Assembly (NCBI RefSeq): GCF_017873765.1
Contig: NZ_JAGGKP010000002.1
Coordinates: forward strand, 266,245 to 330,244
From: Paenibacillus sediminis
GTDB taxonomy: Bacteria > Bacillota > Bacilli > Paenibacillales > Paenibacillaceae
DNA: 64,000 nt
Reading direction: 5' to 3'
Below are positions 43,486-52,622 of this stretch, in pieces. The translations under genes and the position numbers were made by a program. The stretch's first letter is position 1. Each line of letters starts with the position of its first letter. Below the pieces are notes generated by a model. The model saw nothing but the letters and a program-made list of their open reading frames with translations. It was not told where the DNA came from and did not search any database.

Positions 43486-44997
43486 ATGCGCAAACGTTCT
43501 GCCATTATTAGTTTCATTTGTGTTGTCATCGCGGCTATTGCTATAGGAGCATTTTGGGGGATATCAACTCAAGGCATCCCTCAACGAACGCAGCCTGCAA
43601 GCCTTCAAGGCGTATCTACTTCATATGGCTTTTCCCTGCAGCTGGAACCTGATCGCCGCACCGTAAAAGGAACGATGGACGTTCTTGCTCAGAACACAAG
43701 CAAAGATACGCTGGATGCCATTTATTTTCACCTGTATCCCAACACGTTCCGCGACAGCAAGAAGCTATCAGGGGTGAACTGGACATATGTCCTTGGGGAT
43801 TACAAAGAGGATGGCTGGATTGATATTTCTAATGTCAAGAAAGAAGAAGCAAACGCTTCGTATCACGTGAACGACTCAATCTTGAAGATCGACGCCCCGA
43901 ACTGGAAACCAGGAGATACGGTGCATGTGTCGCTTGATTTTAACCTTCATATTCCTGTCAATAGTTCAAGGCTGTCGCTGGACGAACATATCGTATATTT
44001 AGGGAATTTCCTTCCGATTCGTGCAGTGTATGATCAAAATGGATGGAACCTAGACCCTTATTATCCGATGGGCGATCCTTTCTACAGCGAAACATCAGAT
44101 TATAAGTTGCACGTGTCCATTCCAAAAGACTTGCAGCTTGCCACTTCAGGTACGGATGGCGAACAGGCAGGAACAGTGAAGGGAAAATTTCGGTCCTTTG
44201 ACGTAGAAGCGAAAAAGGTTCGCGATTTCGCCATGGTCGTAATGGACTCTGAGTACGAACATAAGACGGATAAAGTCGGAGATGTGACCGTTCGCTCCTG
44301 GTATCGGAAGACGGATAATCAGTTTGCGGCAACATCCCTGCATATCACAGCGGTACAGTCGGTGGACTTCTATTCGAAATTGTGGGGTAAATATCCTTAT
44401 CCAGAATACGATGTCATTCGAACAAGCGGATTCTTCGGCGGAATGGAGTACCCGGGGCTTGTATACATTCAAGGAAATGTGTACGGTAACGCAAATGACC
44501 CTATAGGTGCTTTAGATGTCGCACACGAAACGGGGCATCAATGGTGGTACAGTCTTGTTGGAAATAATGAAGTTACAGAGCCGTGGATAGATGAAAGCTT
44601 GACCCAATATGCAACGCTGCGGTATCTTCGGTCCTACAATTCCTCGTTCTATGATGAATATCTTGCTCGAATCCGCCAAGGCGAAATTATAGCCAAAACG
44701 TTCGAGAAGGACGGAGTTGGTGTCGGCTCTTCCGTCGATCAGTTCCCGAACTGGAGCTCATATGCAAAGCTTGTCTACAATAAAGGCGCTGATATGTTCG
44801 TAAGGCTCGGTGAAGCTGTAGGCGACGATAAAATGGATGCTGCGCTCAAGAAATATTTCGAGACATTCGAGTATAAGAACGCTACCAGCTCTGATCTCAT
44901 CAATGCGTTCGCTGCGGAGCTCGGACCAGAGGTCAAGTCTTATTTTCAATCTTGGTTAAACGGCGGAACAGCGGAATTTAAGGGTGCGGTGAAATAA
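43486..44997 (+). CDS. M1-family zinc aminopeptidase-like metallopeptidase (membrane-anchored or secreted)
   Basis: 503 residues. One N-terminal helix (AIISFICVVIAAIAIGAFWG) acts as anchor or signal. The catalytic zinc site is H347-E-T-G-H351, with E370 in DESL 19 residues later, the M1 gluzincin spacing. The exopeptidase motif GxMEN is changed to GGMEYPG, so amino-terminal substrate recognition may differ or be lost. The C-terminal ARM-like domain of full-size aminopeptidase N is absent. GAGGAGAG precedes the ATG. Confidence 0.88.
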   Translation: MRKRSAIISFICVVIAAIAIGAFWGISTQGIPQRTQPASLQGVSTSYGFSLQLEPDRRTVKGTMDVLAQNTSKDTLDAIYFHLYPNTFRDSKKLSGVNWTYVLGDYKEDGWIDISNVKKEEANASYHVNDSILKIDAPNWKPGDTVHVSLDFNLHIPVNSSRLSLDEHIVYLGNFLPIRAVYDQNGWNLDPYYPMGDPFYSETSDYKLHVSIPKDLQLATSGTDGEQAGTVKGKFRSFDVEAKKVRDFAMVVMDSEYEHKTDKVGDVTVRSWYRKTDNQFAATSLHITAVQSVDFYSKLWGKYPYPEYDVIRTSGFFGGMEYPGLVYIQGNVYGNANDPIGALDVAHETGHQWWYSLVGNNEVTEPWIDESLTQYATLRYLRSYNSSFYDEYLARIRQGEIIAKTFEKDGVGVGSSVDQFPNWSSYAKLVYNKGADMFVRLGEAVGDDKMDAALKKYFETFEYKNATSSDLINAFAAELGPEVKSYFQSWLNGGTAEFKGAVK

Positions 44998-45096
44998 CCA
45001 ATTTTACCTCACTATGCACGAAAATGAGCCCCTCTCTTCTTCGGTTCCGAATGCTAAATATCATTTGATTACTTTTCTAATAGGGAGAGTTAGAGC

Positions 45097-46752
45097 ATGA
45101 AATATGACGTGATTGTCGTTGGTGCAGGACTTGCAGGGTTAGTAGCAACAACAGAACTCGCAGATGCAGGGAAGAAAGTGCTCCTGATAGATCAAGAACC
45201 AGAAGCTTCATTAGGCGGTCAAGCATGGTGGTCGTTTGGCGGGTTATTTCTTGTCAATTCGCCCGAGCAGCGAAGAATGGGGATCAAGGATTCCCTTGAG
45301 CTTGCGTGGCAGGACTGGTTAGGATCAGCAGGGTTTGACAGGCAGGAAGATGAGGACTATTGGGGCAGAAAATGGGCTGAAGCCTATGTCAACTTCGCTG
45401 CTGGCGAGAAACGTGAATGGCTGTATTCCTTAGGTATACGCTTCTTCCCAGTGGTCGGCTGGGCGGAGCGCGGCGGTTATCTTGCTGAAGGACACGGCAA
45501 TTCCGTTCCTCGGTTTCACATCGTATGGGGAACAGGCCCCGGAATCGTCAAACCGTTCGAAACCAAAATGCGTAAAGCGATAGAAAATAGTCTTGTCGAC
45601 TATCGTCCGCGTCATCGTGTGAACGAATTAATTATGGACAATAACGCGGTCATTGGGGTAAGAGGCGAAGTGCTCATTCCTAGCAGCGCCGCCCGAGGTG
45701 AGGCAAGCAGCCGAGATGTTATAGGAGACTTTGAGTTCCATGCACAGGCCGTAGTGGTGACTAGCGGCGGTATTGGCGGCAATCACGAGCTGATTAGACA
45801 AAACTGGCCCTCCCGGCTTGGTGAAGCACCCAAAAATATGATTTCCGGTGTACCGGAGCATGTGGATGGACGAATGCTCACGATCACTGAGAAGGCAGGC
45901 GGGCGAATCGTAAATAAAGACCGCATGTGGCACTATACGGAAGGCATTAAGAATTGGGACCCTGTCTGGGCTAAGCATGGTATCCGTATATTACCCGGTC
46001 CCTCGTCCGTTTGGCTGGATGCGACTGGGAACCGTTTCCCTGCGCCGAACTTTCCGGGGTTCGACACTTTAGGAACGCTTGAAGCGATTCAGAAGACGGG
46101 GTACGACTATTCGTGGTTTATTTTGACGCAGAAAATCATTGAGAAAGAGTTCGCTCTATCAGGTTCTGAGCAAAATCCGGATTTAACAGGCAAGAGTCTC
46201 AAAAAGGTATTATCACGAATCTTGCCCGGCCCGACATCACCTGTTAAAGCATTTATGGATAAAGGTGAAGATTTTATCATTGCGGATACACTGCCTGAAC
46301 TCGTGGCAAGAATGAACAAGCTTACAGGACACAACCTGCTTAATCTTGCGGATATCGAGCGGCAAATTGTTGCAAGGGACCGAGAGTTGGACAACGCCTT
46401 TACTAAAGATTTGCAAATTACCGCATTGCGCAGCGCTCGAAAGTACATCGGGGACAAACTAATAAGAGTTGCTTCGCCCCACAAAATTCTCGACCCATCG
46501 AAGGGACCATTAATCGCCGTTCGCTTAAATATTGTCAGCCGGAAGACGCTTGGCGGGCTGCAAACCGATTTATCAGGCCGCGTCCTAGACTCAGCCGGAA
46601 ATCCTGTGCCCGGACTGTATGCTGCTGGAGAAGTTTCAGGGTTTGGCGGAGGTGGAATGCATGGCTATCGCTCACTCGAAGGAACATTCTTAGGAGGTTG
46701 TCTCTTCACAGGAAGGCAAGCTGGCCGTTCTCTTGCAGAAGAATTGAAGTAA
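45097..46752 (+). CDS. FAD-dependent dehydrogenase (3-ketosteroid dehydrogenase/fumarate-reductase-like)
   Basis: 551 residues. FAD-binding GAGLAGLVATTELADAGKKV and VLLIDQE motif at the N-terminus, GGIGGNHELIRQNWP in the middle, and the C-terminal flavin motif LYAAGEVSGFGGGGMHGYRS with LEGTFLGGCLFTGRQAGRS. This matches the uncharacterised KstD-like FAD-binding dehydrogenases common in actinobacteria and bacilli. Substrate unknown. It may be cotranscribed with the DUF817 gene 42 bp downstream. Confidence 0.87.
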   Translation: MKYDVIVVGAGLAGLVATTELADAGKKVLLIDQEPEASLGGQAWWSFGGLFLVNSPEQRRMGIKDSLELAWQDWLGSAGFDRQEDEDYWGRKWAEAYVNFAAGEKREWLYSLGIRFFPVVGWAERGGYLAEGHGNSVPRFHIVWGTGPGIVKPFETKMRKAIENSLVDYRPRHRVNELIMDNNAVIGVRGEVLIPSSAARGEASSRDVIGDFEFHAQAVVVTSGGIGGNHELIRQNWPSRLGEAPKNMISGVPEHVDGRMLTITEKAGGRIVNKDRMWHYTEGIKNWDPVWAKHGIRILPGPSSVWLDATGNRFPAPNFPGFDTLGTLEAIQKTGYDYSWFILTQKIIEKEFALSGSEQNPDLTGKSLKKVLSRILPGPTSPVKAFMDKGEDFIIADTLPELVARMNKLTGHNLLNLADIERQIVARDRELDNAFTKDLQITALRSARKYIGDKLIRVASPHKILDPSKGPLIAVRLNIVSRKTLGGLQTDLSGRVLDSAGNPVPGLYAAGEVSGFGGGGMHGYRSLEGTFLGGCLFTGRQAGRSLAEELK

Positions 46753-46794
46753 AACTAAAACTTACATAAACATAGAATAGGTGATCTCTCTTAC

Positions 46795-47598
46795 ATGAAA
46801 ACCTTGCTTCGTTTTGCATATTTGCAGGCTCTTTCCTGCATATTTCCTGTGGTCATCTTTGCAACTTTAGCTCTGTCCAAGCTGGTAACTATTCCACTCT
46901 TGCCCCGATATGACTTCATTCTGCTTGTTTGTTTAATTACCCAGATATTCATGCTGGTGTTTAAATTAGAAACCTTTGATGAGCTCAAGGTCATCTGCAT
47001 GTTTCATGTCATTGGACTCGCTTTAGAGCTTTATAAAGTTCACATGGGCTCTTGGTCATACCCGGATGCAGGCTACAGTAAGCTGTTTGGTGTTCCGCTG
47101 TACAGCGGCTTTATGTATGCGAGTGTGGCAAGCTATATTTGCCAAGCCTGGCGGCGAATGCAGCTGCAAATTACAGGATGGCCAAGACCGTTTTGGGCGG
47201 TCATCATTAGCGTACTGATTTATTTAAATTTCTTTACTCATCATTATCTGTTTGATGCAAGATGGCTTCTGACAATTTTTCTTTTTCCGATCTTCTTTAA
47301 GACGACGGTGCACTATAAGGTGAATCAGAAAACTTTTAAAATGCCGATTATTCTCTCATTTCTACTCATTGGGTTCTTTATCTGGATTGCCGAGAACATT
47401 AGTACATTCTTTGGCGCTTGGCAGTATCCAGACCAACAAACGTCTTGGTCGCCCGTCCATCTAGGTAAAATCAGCTCGTGGTTCCTTCTTGTCATTATTA
47501 GTGTCATTATTGTTGCTCAGCTAAAAAGGGTGAAAGATCATATAAGTGCGGACGATATAGATTTGGCTCGGGGTGAAGGACTACGCGGAAATAGCTAG
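46795..47598 (+). CDS. DUF817-family integral membrane protein
   Basis: 267 residues with seven to eight helices. The conserved core FHVIGLALELYKVHMGSWSYPD, GVPLYSGFMYASVASYICQ, FFTHHYLFDARWL and WIAENISTFFGAWQYPDQQ is typical of DUF817. Function unknown. It overlaps its terminator (stop at 47596-47598 lies within the first stem arm). Confidence 0.88.
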   Translation: MKTLLRFAYLQALSCIFPVVIFATLALSKLVTIPLLPRYDFILLVCLITQIFMLVFKLETFDELKVICMFHVIGLALELYKVHMGSWSYPDAGYSKLFGVPLYSGFMYASVASYICQAWRRMQLQITGWPRPFWAVIISVLIYLNFFTHHYLFDARWLLTIFLFPIFFKTTVHYKVNQKTFKMPIILSFLLIGFFIWIAENISTFFGAWQYPDQQTSWSPVHLGKISSWFLLVIISVIIVAQLKRVKDHISADDIDLARGEGLRGNS

Positions 47599-47626
47599 CC
47601 CAATAAAGGGCTAGCTATTTCTTTTT
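47588..47626 (+). terminator. Intrinsic terminator after the DUF817 gene
   Basis: GAAATAGCTAGCCC/GGGCTAGCTATTTC followed by TTTTT; a 14-bp perfect stem. Confidence 0.92.
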
Positions 47627-47907
47627 GACCACTAGACGTTACTGCCGGTCATCACGAAGTCTGACAAGACGAGCAGAATATCAATCGTATTGTTCGTATT
47701 TAATAGGTTGTCTAGAAGTAGAGTTGAAATGACAATTAGCCTTCTACTAGCATGATGCTTGGGAAATTTTCTACGTGCTAACTGTTCTTTTCCATTACTT
47801 TTATAATAAAGCCCTTGAAAATATCAGCATAAAACTAAATAATATGAAACATATCTTATTTGTCGGCTCTGCATCATAGTAGACAGAAGAAAGGTGAAAT
47901 ATACAGC
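47627..47907 (+). other. Gene-free upstream region of the MFS exporter
   Basis: No gene seen. An AT-rich segment near 47800-47850 likely holds the promoter of the MFS gene. No clear palindromic operator is visible, so a binding site for the neighbouring MarR protein could not be identified. Confidence 0.35.
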
Positions 47908-49107
47908 ATGGAACTATCTCATAGTATTGATAGAAAACAAGCAGTCAAAGAACCGTTCCCAGTCTCCATATTATCTCTTACGGTAGGCGCCTTTGCGATT
48001 GGAATGACCGAATTTGTCATTATGGGTCTCCTGCCTAATGTCGCTAATGATCTGCATGTCAGCATCCCGACCGCAGGACAACTCATTACGATGTACGCCC
48101 TTGGGGTAGCCATCGGCGCTCCCATCATGACGATCCTTACCAACCGAATCCCGCAAAAGATGCTACTGTGTCTGCTCATGGGTCTCTTTATTCTCGGTAA
48201 CGGAATCTCTGTATTCGCTCCGAACTATACCGTTCTGATGATAGCTCGCATGATTACAGCATTGACTCATGGAACGTTCTTTGGGGTTGGAGCTGTCATC
48301 GCCTCCAATCTTGTACGCCCGGACAAGCGTGCAGGGGCCGTGTCGATCATGATGGCTGGGTTAACCATTGCCAATATTATCGGTGTTCCTTTTGGTACAT
48401 TTATCGGACAACACTTGGGATGGAGAGCTTCTTTTGGTACGATTGCCATCATGGGAATCGTGGCACTCATCGGCATACTGATCTTCATTCCGCAAATCAA
48501 ACAAGACAAACCGTCCAGTGTGATACGGCAGATCATCGCTCTTGTTCAGCCCAAGCTGCTGCTATATCTGCTGATCGGGGCACTAGGCAATGCCAGTTTA
48601 TTTACCGTATTTACTTACATTACTCCAATGCTCGAGCAAGTAACTGGTTTTGCCGAACATAGTGTAACGTGGATTCTAGTATTATTCGGCTGTGGTGTGA
48701 CGATTGGTAATATCGTTGGGGGAAAGCTTGCAGACTGGAAGCTGATGCCCTCTATACTTGGGCTTTACTTAGGGATATGCGTCATCCTTACCATCTTCAC
48801 CTTTACAGTTCATAATCCAATCGCTGCCGTATTGACTATCTTCCTGTGGGGAGCCGCTTCCTTCGCGGTCATGCCGGGACTTCAAGTACGAATTATGAGC
48901 TTGGCCCAAGCGGCTCCAGCCCTTGCCTCTACTTCCAGTCATTCAGCCGGTAATCTTGGAAATGCAACTGGAGCCTTCATTGGGGGCTGGGTCATCACCC
49001 ATCTCGCGATAACGTCGCTCCCTTGGGTGGGAGCCCTAATTGTAGGGCTCGGTCTGTTGTTAGCCGTTGCAAGCTATGTTGTGGAGCGTAAGCACGCTGC
49101 GGTGTGA
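47908..49107 (+). CDS. MFS transporter (DHA1, YdhP/AraJ-like exporter)
   Basis: 399 residues, twelve helices, paralogous to the exporter at 35 kb: TEFVIMGLLPNVANDLHVSI, YALGVAIGAPIMTILTNRIP, RMITALTHGTFFGVGAVIAS and GVPFGTFIGQHLGWRASF. ATG 47908, behind AAAGGTG, is chosen because the open frame upstream starts before any ribosome site. It converges with a disrupted marR gene. Confidence 0.9.
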   Translation: MELSHSIDRKQAVKEPFPVSILSLTVGAFAIGMTEFVIMGLLPNVANDLHVSIPTAGQLITMYALGVAIGAPIMTILTNRIPQKMLLCLLMGLFILGNGISVFAPNYTVLMIARMITALTHGTFFGVGAVIASNLVRPDKRAGAVSIMMAGLTIANIIGVPFGTFIGQHLGWRASFGTIAIMGIVALIGILIFIPQIKQDKPSSVIRQIIALVQPKLLLYLLIGALGNASLFTVFTYITPMLEQVTGFAEHSVTWILVLFGCGVTIGNIVGGKLADWKLMPSILGLYLGICVILTIFTFTVHNPIAAVLTIFLWGAASFAVMPGLQVRIMSLAQAAPALASTSSHSAGNLGNATGAFIGGWVITHLAITSLPWVGALIVGLGLLLAVASYVVERKHAAV

Positions 49108-49127
49108 TTGTATTTATATTGATTAGC

Positions 49128-49170
49128 AAACAGCCCCGGCTTCAATACGAACTGGGGCTGTTTGTTGTTT
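49128..49170 (+). terminator. Intrinsic terminator after the MFS gene
   Basis: AAACAGCCCC/GGGGCTGTTT stem followed by GTTGTTTTAAT. Confidence 0.87.
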
Positions 49171-49221
49171 TAATATATCATACAGAGAATATATAACATT
49201 TAAAACTGTTAACAACAAGTT

Positions 49222-49686
49222 TTATAGATACCCACGATCCATCAAAGTCTTGTGTACAGGAAAAGCTTGAATAAATTTTCTCAAAGCATCATTGGTTGCT
49301 TTTATCTCTTTTTCAGTTAACATTTTCTCAATCAAATCATAAACTTTTTCTTCAATTATCTTGACTTTCTCCGCGATTTTCTCCCCTTTTTTAGTCAATC
49401 GCAGCAAAACAAATCTTGAATCTTCTGGATGAATAATTTTCTCTATTAATTCATCTTTAACCATGCGCTCAACTAATCTTGACGGACTTCCTGTCTCACA
49501 AATAAGCAGACTTCCCAAATCCTTTAGAGATAATGGCTGCTGAGTTTCAATAACTCTGATTGCCTCTGCTTGGGAAGAGGAAATTCCCGTTTCCTTCAGA
49601 AGTTCATTTAACATACGGTTCCCTTGCCGTTATACGGCTAGAATGAGATACCGGAGCTTCTCAGCTTCTTTGGTAGCTGTATTCAA
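49222..49686 (-). pseudogene. MarR-family regulator interrupted by an in-frame stop codon
   Basis: The full-length frame starts at TTG 49686 behind GGAGGAAACGA and reads NTATKEAEKLRYLILAV, then an ochre codon (49632-49630), then RQGNRMLNELLKETGISSSQ and a complete MarR winged helix (PLSLKDLGSLLICETGSPSR, LVERMVKDELIEK). CAA to TAA is the simplest change, since Gln fits this position. A shortened product could restart at ATG 49614 (130 residues) but would lack the N-terminal dimerisation helix. It lies 18 bp after the lactonase-like gene on the same strand. Confidence 0.8.
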
Positions 49687-49704
49687 ATCGTTTCCTCCTT
49701 GATG

Positions 49705-50517
49705 TTATCCAATAATTTGAGGATGTATATCAGGATCATGATTTGCTAAGGTAATCAGACAATCCTCTCTCTCCGAAAACCCCCTTACCCAATCCAACGA
49801 ACGTTGTGCATCAATTTTATTCGTTTTAACTCCAGGCAAAATACTTTCTGTGAACGATCTTGCTGCATACCCTACATCACTAGCCAACAATACCCATCCT
49901 CTAACCGTTTGAACTAACACAGAACACTGGCCTGAGCTGTGTCCCGGTGTATAAACCATGTAGACCGAACCATCCTGAAAAAGATCCAATCCTAACTTAT
50001 ACGGTCCGTGCGGGATTTGTTTAAGCTCAAAAGGAGTCATATTTACACCATTCCACATTGATTTTACATAACCAAGCTCACGATGTGCCGCCTCCCACTC
50101 CGGTTGGCTTACGAGTATTTTCTTCGCTTGAGTGACATGTTTAATCCCGCTGACATGATCAGAGTGTAAGTGAGTCATCAAAACATAGTCTATTTCGCTC
50201 GGCTCTATGCCGTAAGCGGTCAACTGCTCATGCACTGCTTTTCCTTCGGGTAATCGTCCCTTAAACATAGATGAAGCAAACAACCCAAGATGATTTCTTT
50301 GATTATTCCTTACTTCTTCATGCCATCCAGTATCTACTAAAATCATTCCTTTTGGATGTTCAATTAAGTAAGTAGAAACGGGAACCCAGCACTTTTTTCT
50401 ATTCGGTCTTAACCACCCTGTATAGGGAATTGGATGCAGTGATTTTTCTTCAAACGCCAAAGCTTTATCAATATAAACTTCGCCAGTATGCCAGACATGA
50501 ACTCTCGGATGGGTCAT
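49705..50517 (-). CDS. Metallo-beta-lactamase-fold hydrolase, AHL-lactonase-like
   Basis: 270 residues. The metal motif is THLHSDH, further ligands are His in YTPGHSSGQC, Asp in LLASDVGYAA and His in LANHDPDIH. Length and layout match the AiiA/AttM-like lactonase family, which opens acyl-homoserine-lactone rings; other lactones are possible substrates. ATG 50517 follows AAGAGGAATATC, so the longer frame to 50559 is rejected. In the same run as the broken marR. Confidence 0.84.
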   Translation of the reverse strand: MTHPRVHVWHTGEVYIDKALAFEEKSLHPIPYTGWLRPNRKKCWVPVSTYLIEHPKGMILVDTGWHEEVRNNQRNHLGLFASSMFKGRLPEGKAVHEQLTAYGIEPSEIDYVLMTHLHSDHVSGIKHVTQAKKILVSQPEWEAAHRELGYVKSMWNGVNMTPFELKQIPHGPYKLGLDLFQDGSVYMVYTPGHSSGQCSVLVQTVRGWVLLASDVGYAARSFTESILPGVKTNKIDAQRSLDWVRGFSEREDCLITLANHDPDIHPQIIG

Positions 50518-50654
50518 ATGATATTCCTCTTTTCTACAACACATTAAATGACACGTCATTTATTTATACAATAGATGACATGGAATTTAATGTCAATATC
50601 AGACTGGAAGTGTGGAATGTTACTGCAGGATTCGGTATTTTTATATCCAAGTAT

Positions 50655-50690
50655 AGAAAAAACCAATCACCGGTCTCCCGGGATTGGCTT
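50655..50690 (-). terminator. Intrinsic terminator overlapping the end of the haem-type membrane gene
   Basis: Minus strand: CCAATC/GATTGG stem with CCCGGGAGACCGG in the loop, followed by TTTTTTC. The first arm lies within the coding end. Confidence 0.75.
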
Positions 50691-51305
50691 AGCGGCTTGT
50701 CCAGCGGATCTTTCGAGGATCCAAACTAGCCCCCCTACTGCAACGCAGGAGATAGCCGCCATGATGGCGGACCCGCCGGCATGAAGCAGCAGCACAGGAA
50801 CCCATATTAACCCGAGCGAACGATGCACGGTGCGCATCCACTTGTTACGAACCTTGTTAATGAAGAAACCGTAGCCGACAATCGCCAGTAGAATGACAAA
50901 GCTCGCGAGACCGGTGTAAATTTTGTGATCATGGAGCTTGGTAATTAAAAAATAAATACCGTGAACCACGATGAGAATCAAGGTCGCCGAGCCCAGCAGC
51001 TTATGTACGGAGTATAAAATCTTCCCAGCTTTCCGCACCAGCATCGACGGCGATTTGAGCTTCTTCTTGAACCAGAACCAAGAGAAGGTGGCCGCCCCAA
51101 GGAATACGGCAATGGTTCCCAAAGTCGTGAACATTTCCCCGCCTTCCTCGCGCCCTTCTCCGCCGGGAGGACGTCCCCTGCCCCCTGGGGGCAGACCGTG
51201 TGCGCCCCCTTGGACCGAAGATGTGTAAACATAGTAAGTCACGAGCAGCGCAGCTACCACCGCTGCAATCATTGCTGGAATCCAAACCGTCTTTTTCGTT
51301 TTCAT
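50667..51305 (-). CDS. Membrane protein with cytochrome b561/ferric-reductase-like His helices
   Basis: 212 residues. An N-terminal helix (VWIPAMIAAVVAALLVTYYV) is followed by a Gly/Pro/Arg-rich outside linker (about residues 33-58) and four to five helices. Histidines occur in helices at YSVHKLLGSATLILIVVHGIYF and TVHRSLGLIWVPVLLLHAGG, spaced as haem ligands in b561- and DUF4405-type proteins. An electron-transfer role is inferred. GAGAGG precedes the ATG. Confidence 0.72.
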   Translation of the reverse strand: MKTKKTVWIPAMIAAVVAALLVTYYVYTSSVQGGAHGLPPGGRGRPPGGEGREEGGEMFTTLGTIAVFLGAATFSWFWFKKKLKSPSMLVRKAGKILYSVHKLLGSATLILIVVHGIYFLITKLHDHKIYTGLASFVILLAIVGYGFFINKVRNKWMRTVHRSLGLIWVPVLLLHAGGSAIMAAISCVAVGGLVWILERSAGQAAKPIPGDR

Positions 51306-51438
51306 GAATTTTACCTCTCATAAGAGATTTGGTTTTATTGTATCCTCACAAGATTAAAACAAAATGAACGTAAGCTGAAAGTTAGTTGAAAAAATCAGGG
51401 ATTATTTTATCGCGACACCTGCCCTATTTAATAAAAAT

Positions 51439-51489
51439 TTTAGAATTGTTTTAGAAATGGTTTAGAACGGATTTATTGGGAGTTTAGAA
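51439..51489 (+). promoter_or_regulatory. Phased TTTAGAA direct repeats (response-regulator operator)
   Basis: Exact TTTAGAA copies start at 51439, 51450, 51461 and 51483, with a degenerate copy (TTTATTG) at 51472, so the period is 11 bp throughout. The last copy lies where a -35 box would be expected before TAAGAT (51498-51503). Direct repeats on one helix face are typical OmpR-family binding arrays. The cognate protein is probably the regulator at 55586-56275. Confidence 0.75.
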
Positions 51490-51601
51490 CAGGGGGGTAA
51501 GATGTATCTATGGAAGCCGAGAGGACATTCCAAACAATAAAAGGCACGGACGGTCGCAGAAGCCAAACTGGTTCGATGCCAAATCCTAAGGAGGAAACGA
51601 T

Positions 51602-52501
51602 ATGAAGAAGAAATTAGCAATGATGGGAGTAGGAGCGGTGGCAGGCAGTATGCTGCTGATGTCATCGGTTTACGCGGGAGTAGGGGAAGCGCCGGGGTAC
51701 AATGCTTATAAATCGGCCATCAAGAATACAGCCGCGGTAAAGAATGTTACAGAGAGGATGAACTTATCCATAGAGGATAACGGGAAAGTACTGCTGCAAG
51801 TGAACTCCACAGGTAAGACTAATAAAGAGGCTCATACAGGCAGCGCCGATATTACCTTAAAAGGCGAAGCGACGGAGCAAAGCTTCCAAATCTACCACCA
51901 AGAAGATAAAACAATCATCAAGACAGACCTCTCTGACACCTATCAGATCATTGAGCCGGACAAAGCAGAACGTGACATGTTGAAGAAACATAAAGATCAC
52001 ATAGAGCAGTTCGATCCAGCCATGGCTAAAGATATGGAAAATGTCATTGATGAGCTGGCAGGCAATCTCAAAAACTATGTCACGCTGAAAGAAGAAAGTA
52101 AGACTAAGGAAGTTGAAATGCATTTAACAGGAACCCAAATCCCTGCTGTAGCCAATGCGATCGGCTCGCTGTTCATTAAAGCAAGCGGACGCGATCACGG
52201 CGAGGAGATGAATCTCAGTTCTACCCTTGGTGTCAATGTAAACAATATTAAAGATAGTCTTCCAAAACTAACAGACGATATCAAAATCGACTCCGTTAAC
52301 CTGGATGCAACGGTGAATGCGGACAACCGAATCACGAATCAAACCGCTGCAATCGAAATTAGCGGAAAAGACAGAGGCGGCACCGCGCATCATGTGATAG
52401 TGAAAGTAGATTTGGGCTTGTCCGAATTTAATAACACGACGCCGGATACCGTCAATCTGACTGGCAAGAAAGTGGAAAACGTGAAGCCATTCATGCCATA
52501 A
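51602..52501 (+). CDS. Secreted protein of unknown function, possible LolA/DUF-like lipid-binding fold
   Basis: 299 residues with a clear signal peptide (KKKLAMMGVGAVAGSMLLMS, cleavage near VYA-GVG). The mature part has alternating beta strands (EQSFQIYHQEDKTIIKTDLS) and no Cys, and could be a sensor or stress protein. It is preceded by the TTTAGAA repeats and followed by an ABC transporter and two-component system on the same strand, so it is likely the main target or first gene of that locus. AAGGAGG lies before the ATG. Confidence 0.8.
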   Translation: MKKKLAMMGVGAVAGSMLLMSSVYAGVGEAPGYNAYKSAIKNTAAVKNVTERMNLSIEDNGKVLLQVNSTGKTNKEAHTGSADITLKGEATEQSFQIYHQEDKTIIKTDLSDTYQIIEPDKAERDMLKKHKDHIEQFDPAMAKDMENVIDELAGNLKNYVTLKEESKTKEVEMHLTGTQIPAVANAIGSLFIKASGRDHGEEMNLSSTLGVNVNNIKDSLPKLTDDIKIDSVNLDATVNADNRITNQTAAIEISGKDRGGTAHHVIVKVDLGLSEFNNTTPDTVNLTGKKVENVKPFMP

Positions 52502-52551
52502 GCGTGGAAAAGCTGGCATATGGAGTAAAGCAAGCTTAGCAACAAAATGTG

Positions 52552-52588
52552 GAGGGCGCCTCCCTGTCAAACGAACACAGGCGCTCTC
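52552..52588 (+). terminator. Weak hairpin between the secreted protein and ABC genes
   Basis: GAG..GCGCCT pairs with AGGCGC.CTC and is followed by GTATTTTC. With little T-run it may be a partial attenuator or transcript-stabilising stem that lowers expression of the ABC genes. Confidence 0.45.
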
Positions 52589-52622
52589 GTATTTTCAAAA
52601 AATGAAAAGGAGACTGCCCTAA

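Noticed and set aside
51462..51477. 16-bp identity TTAGAACGGATTTATT shared with 23902-23917
   Set aside because: About one such match is expected by chance in an AT-rich 64-kb window, and the second site has no phased TTTAGAA repeats.
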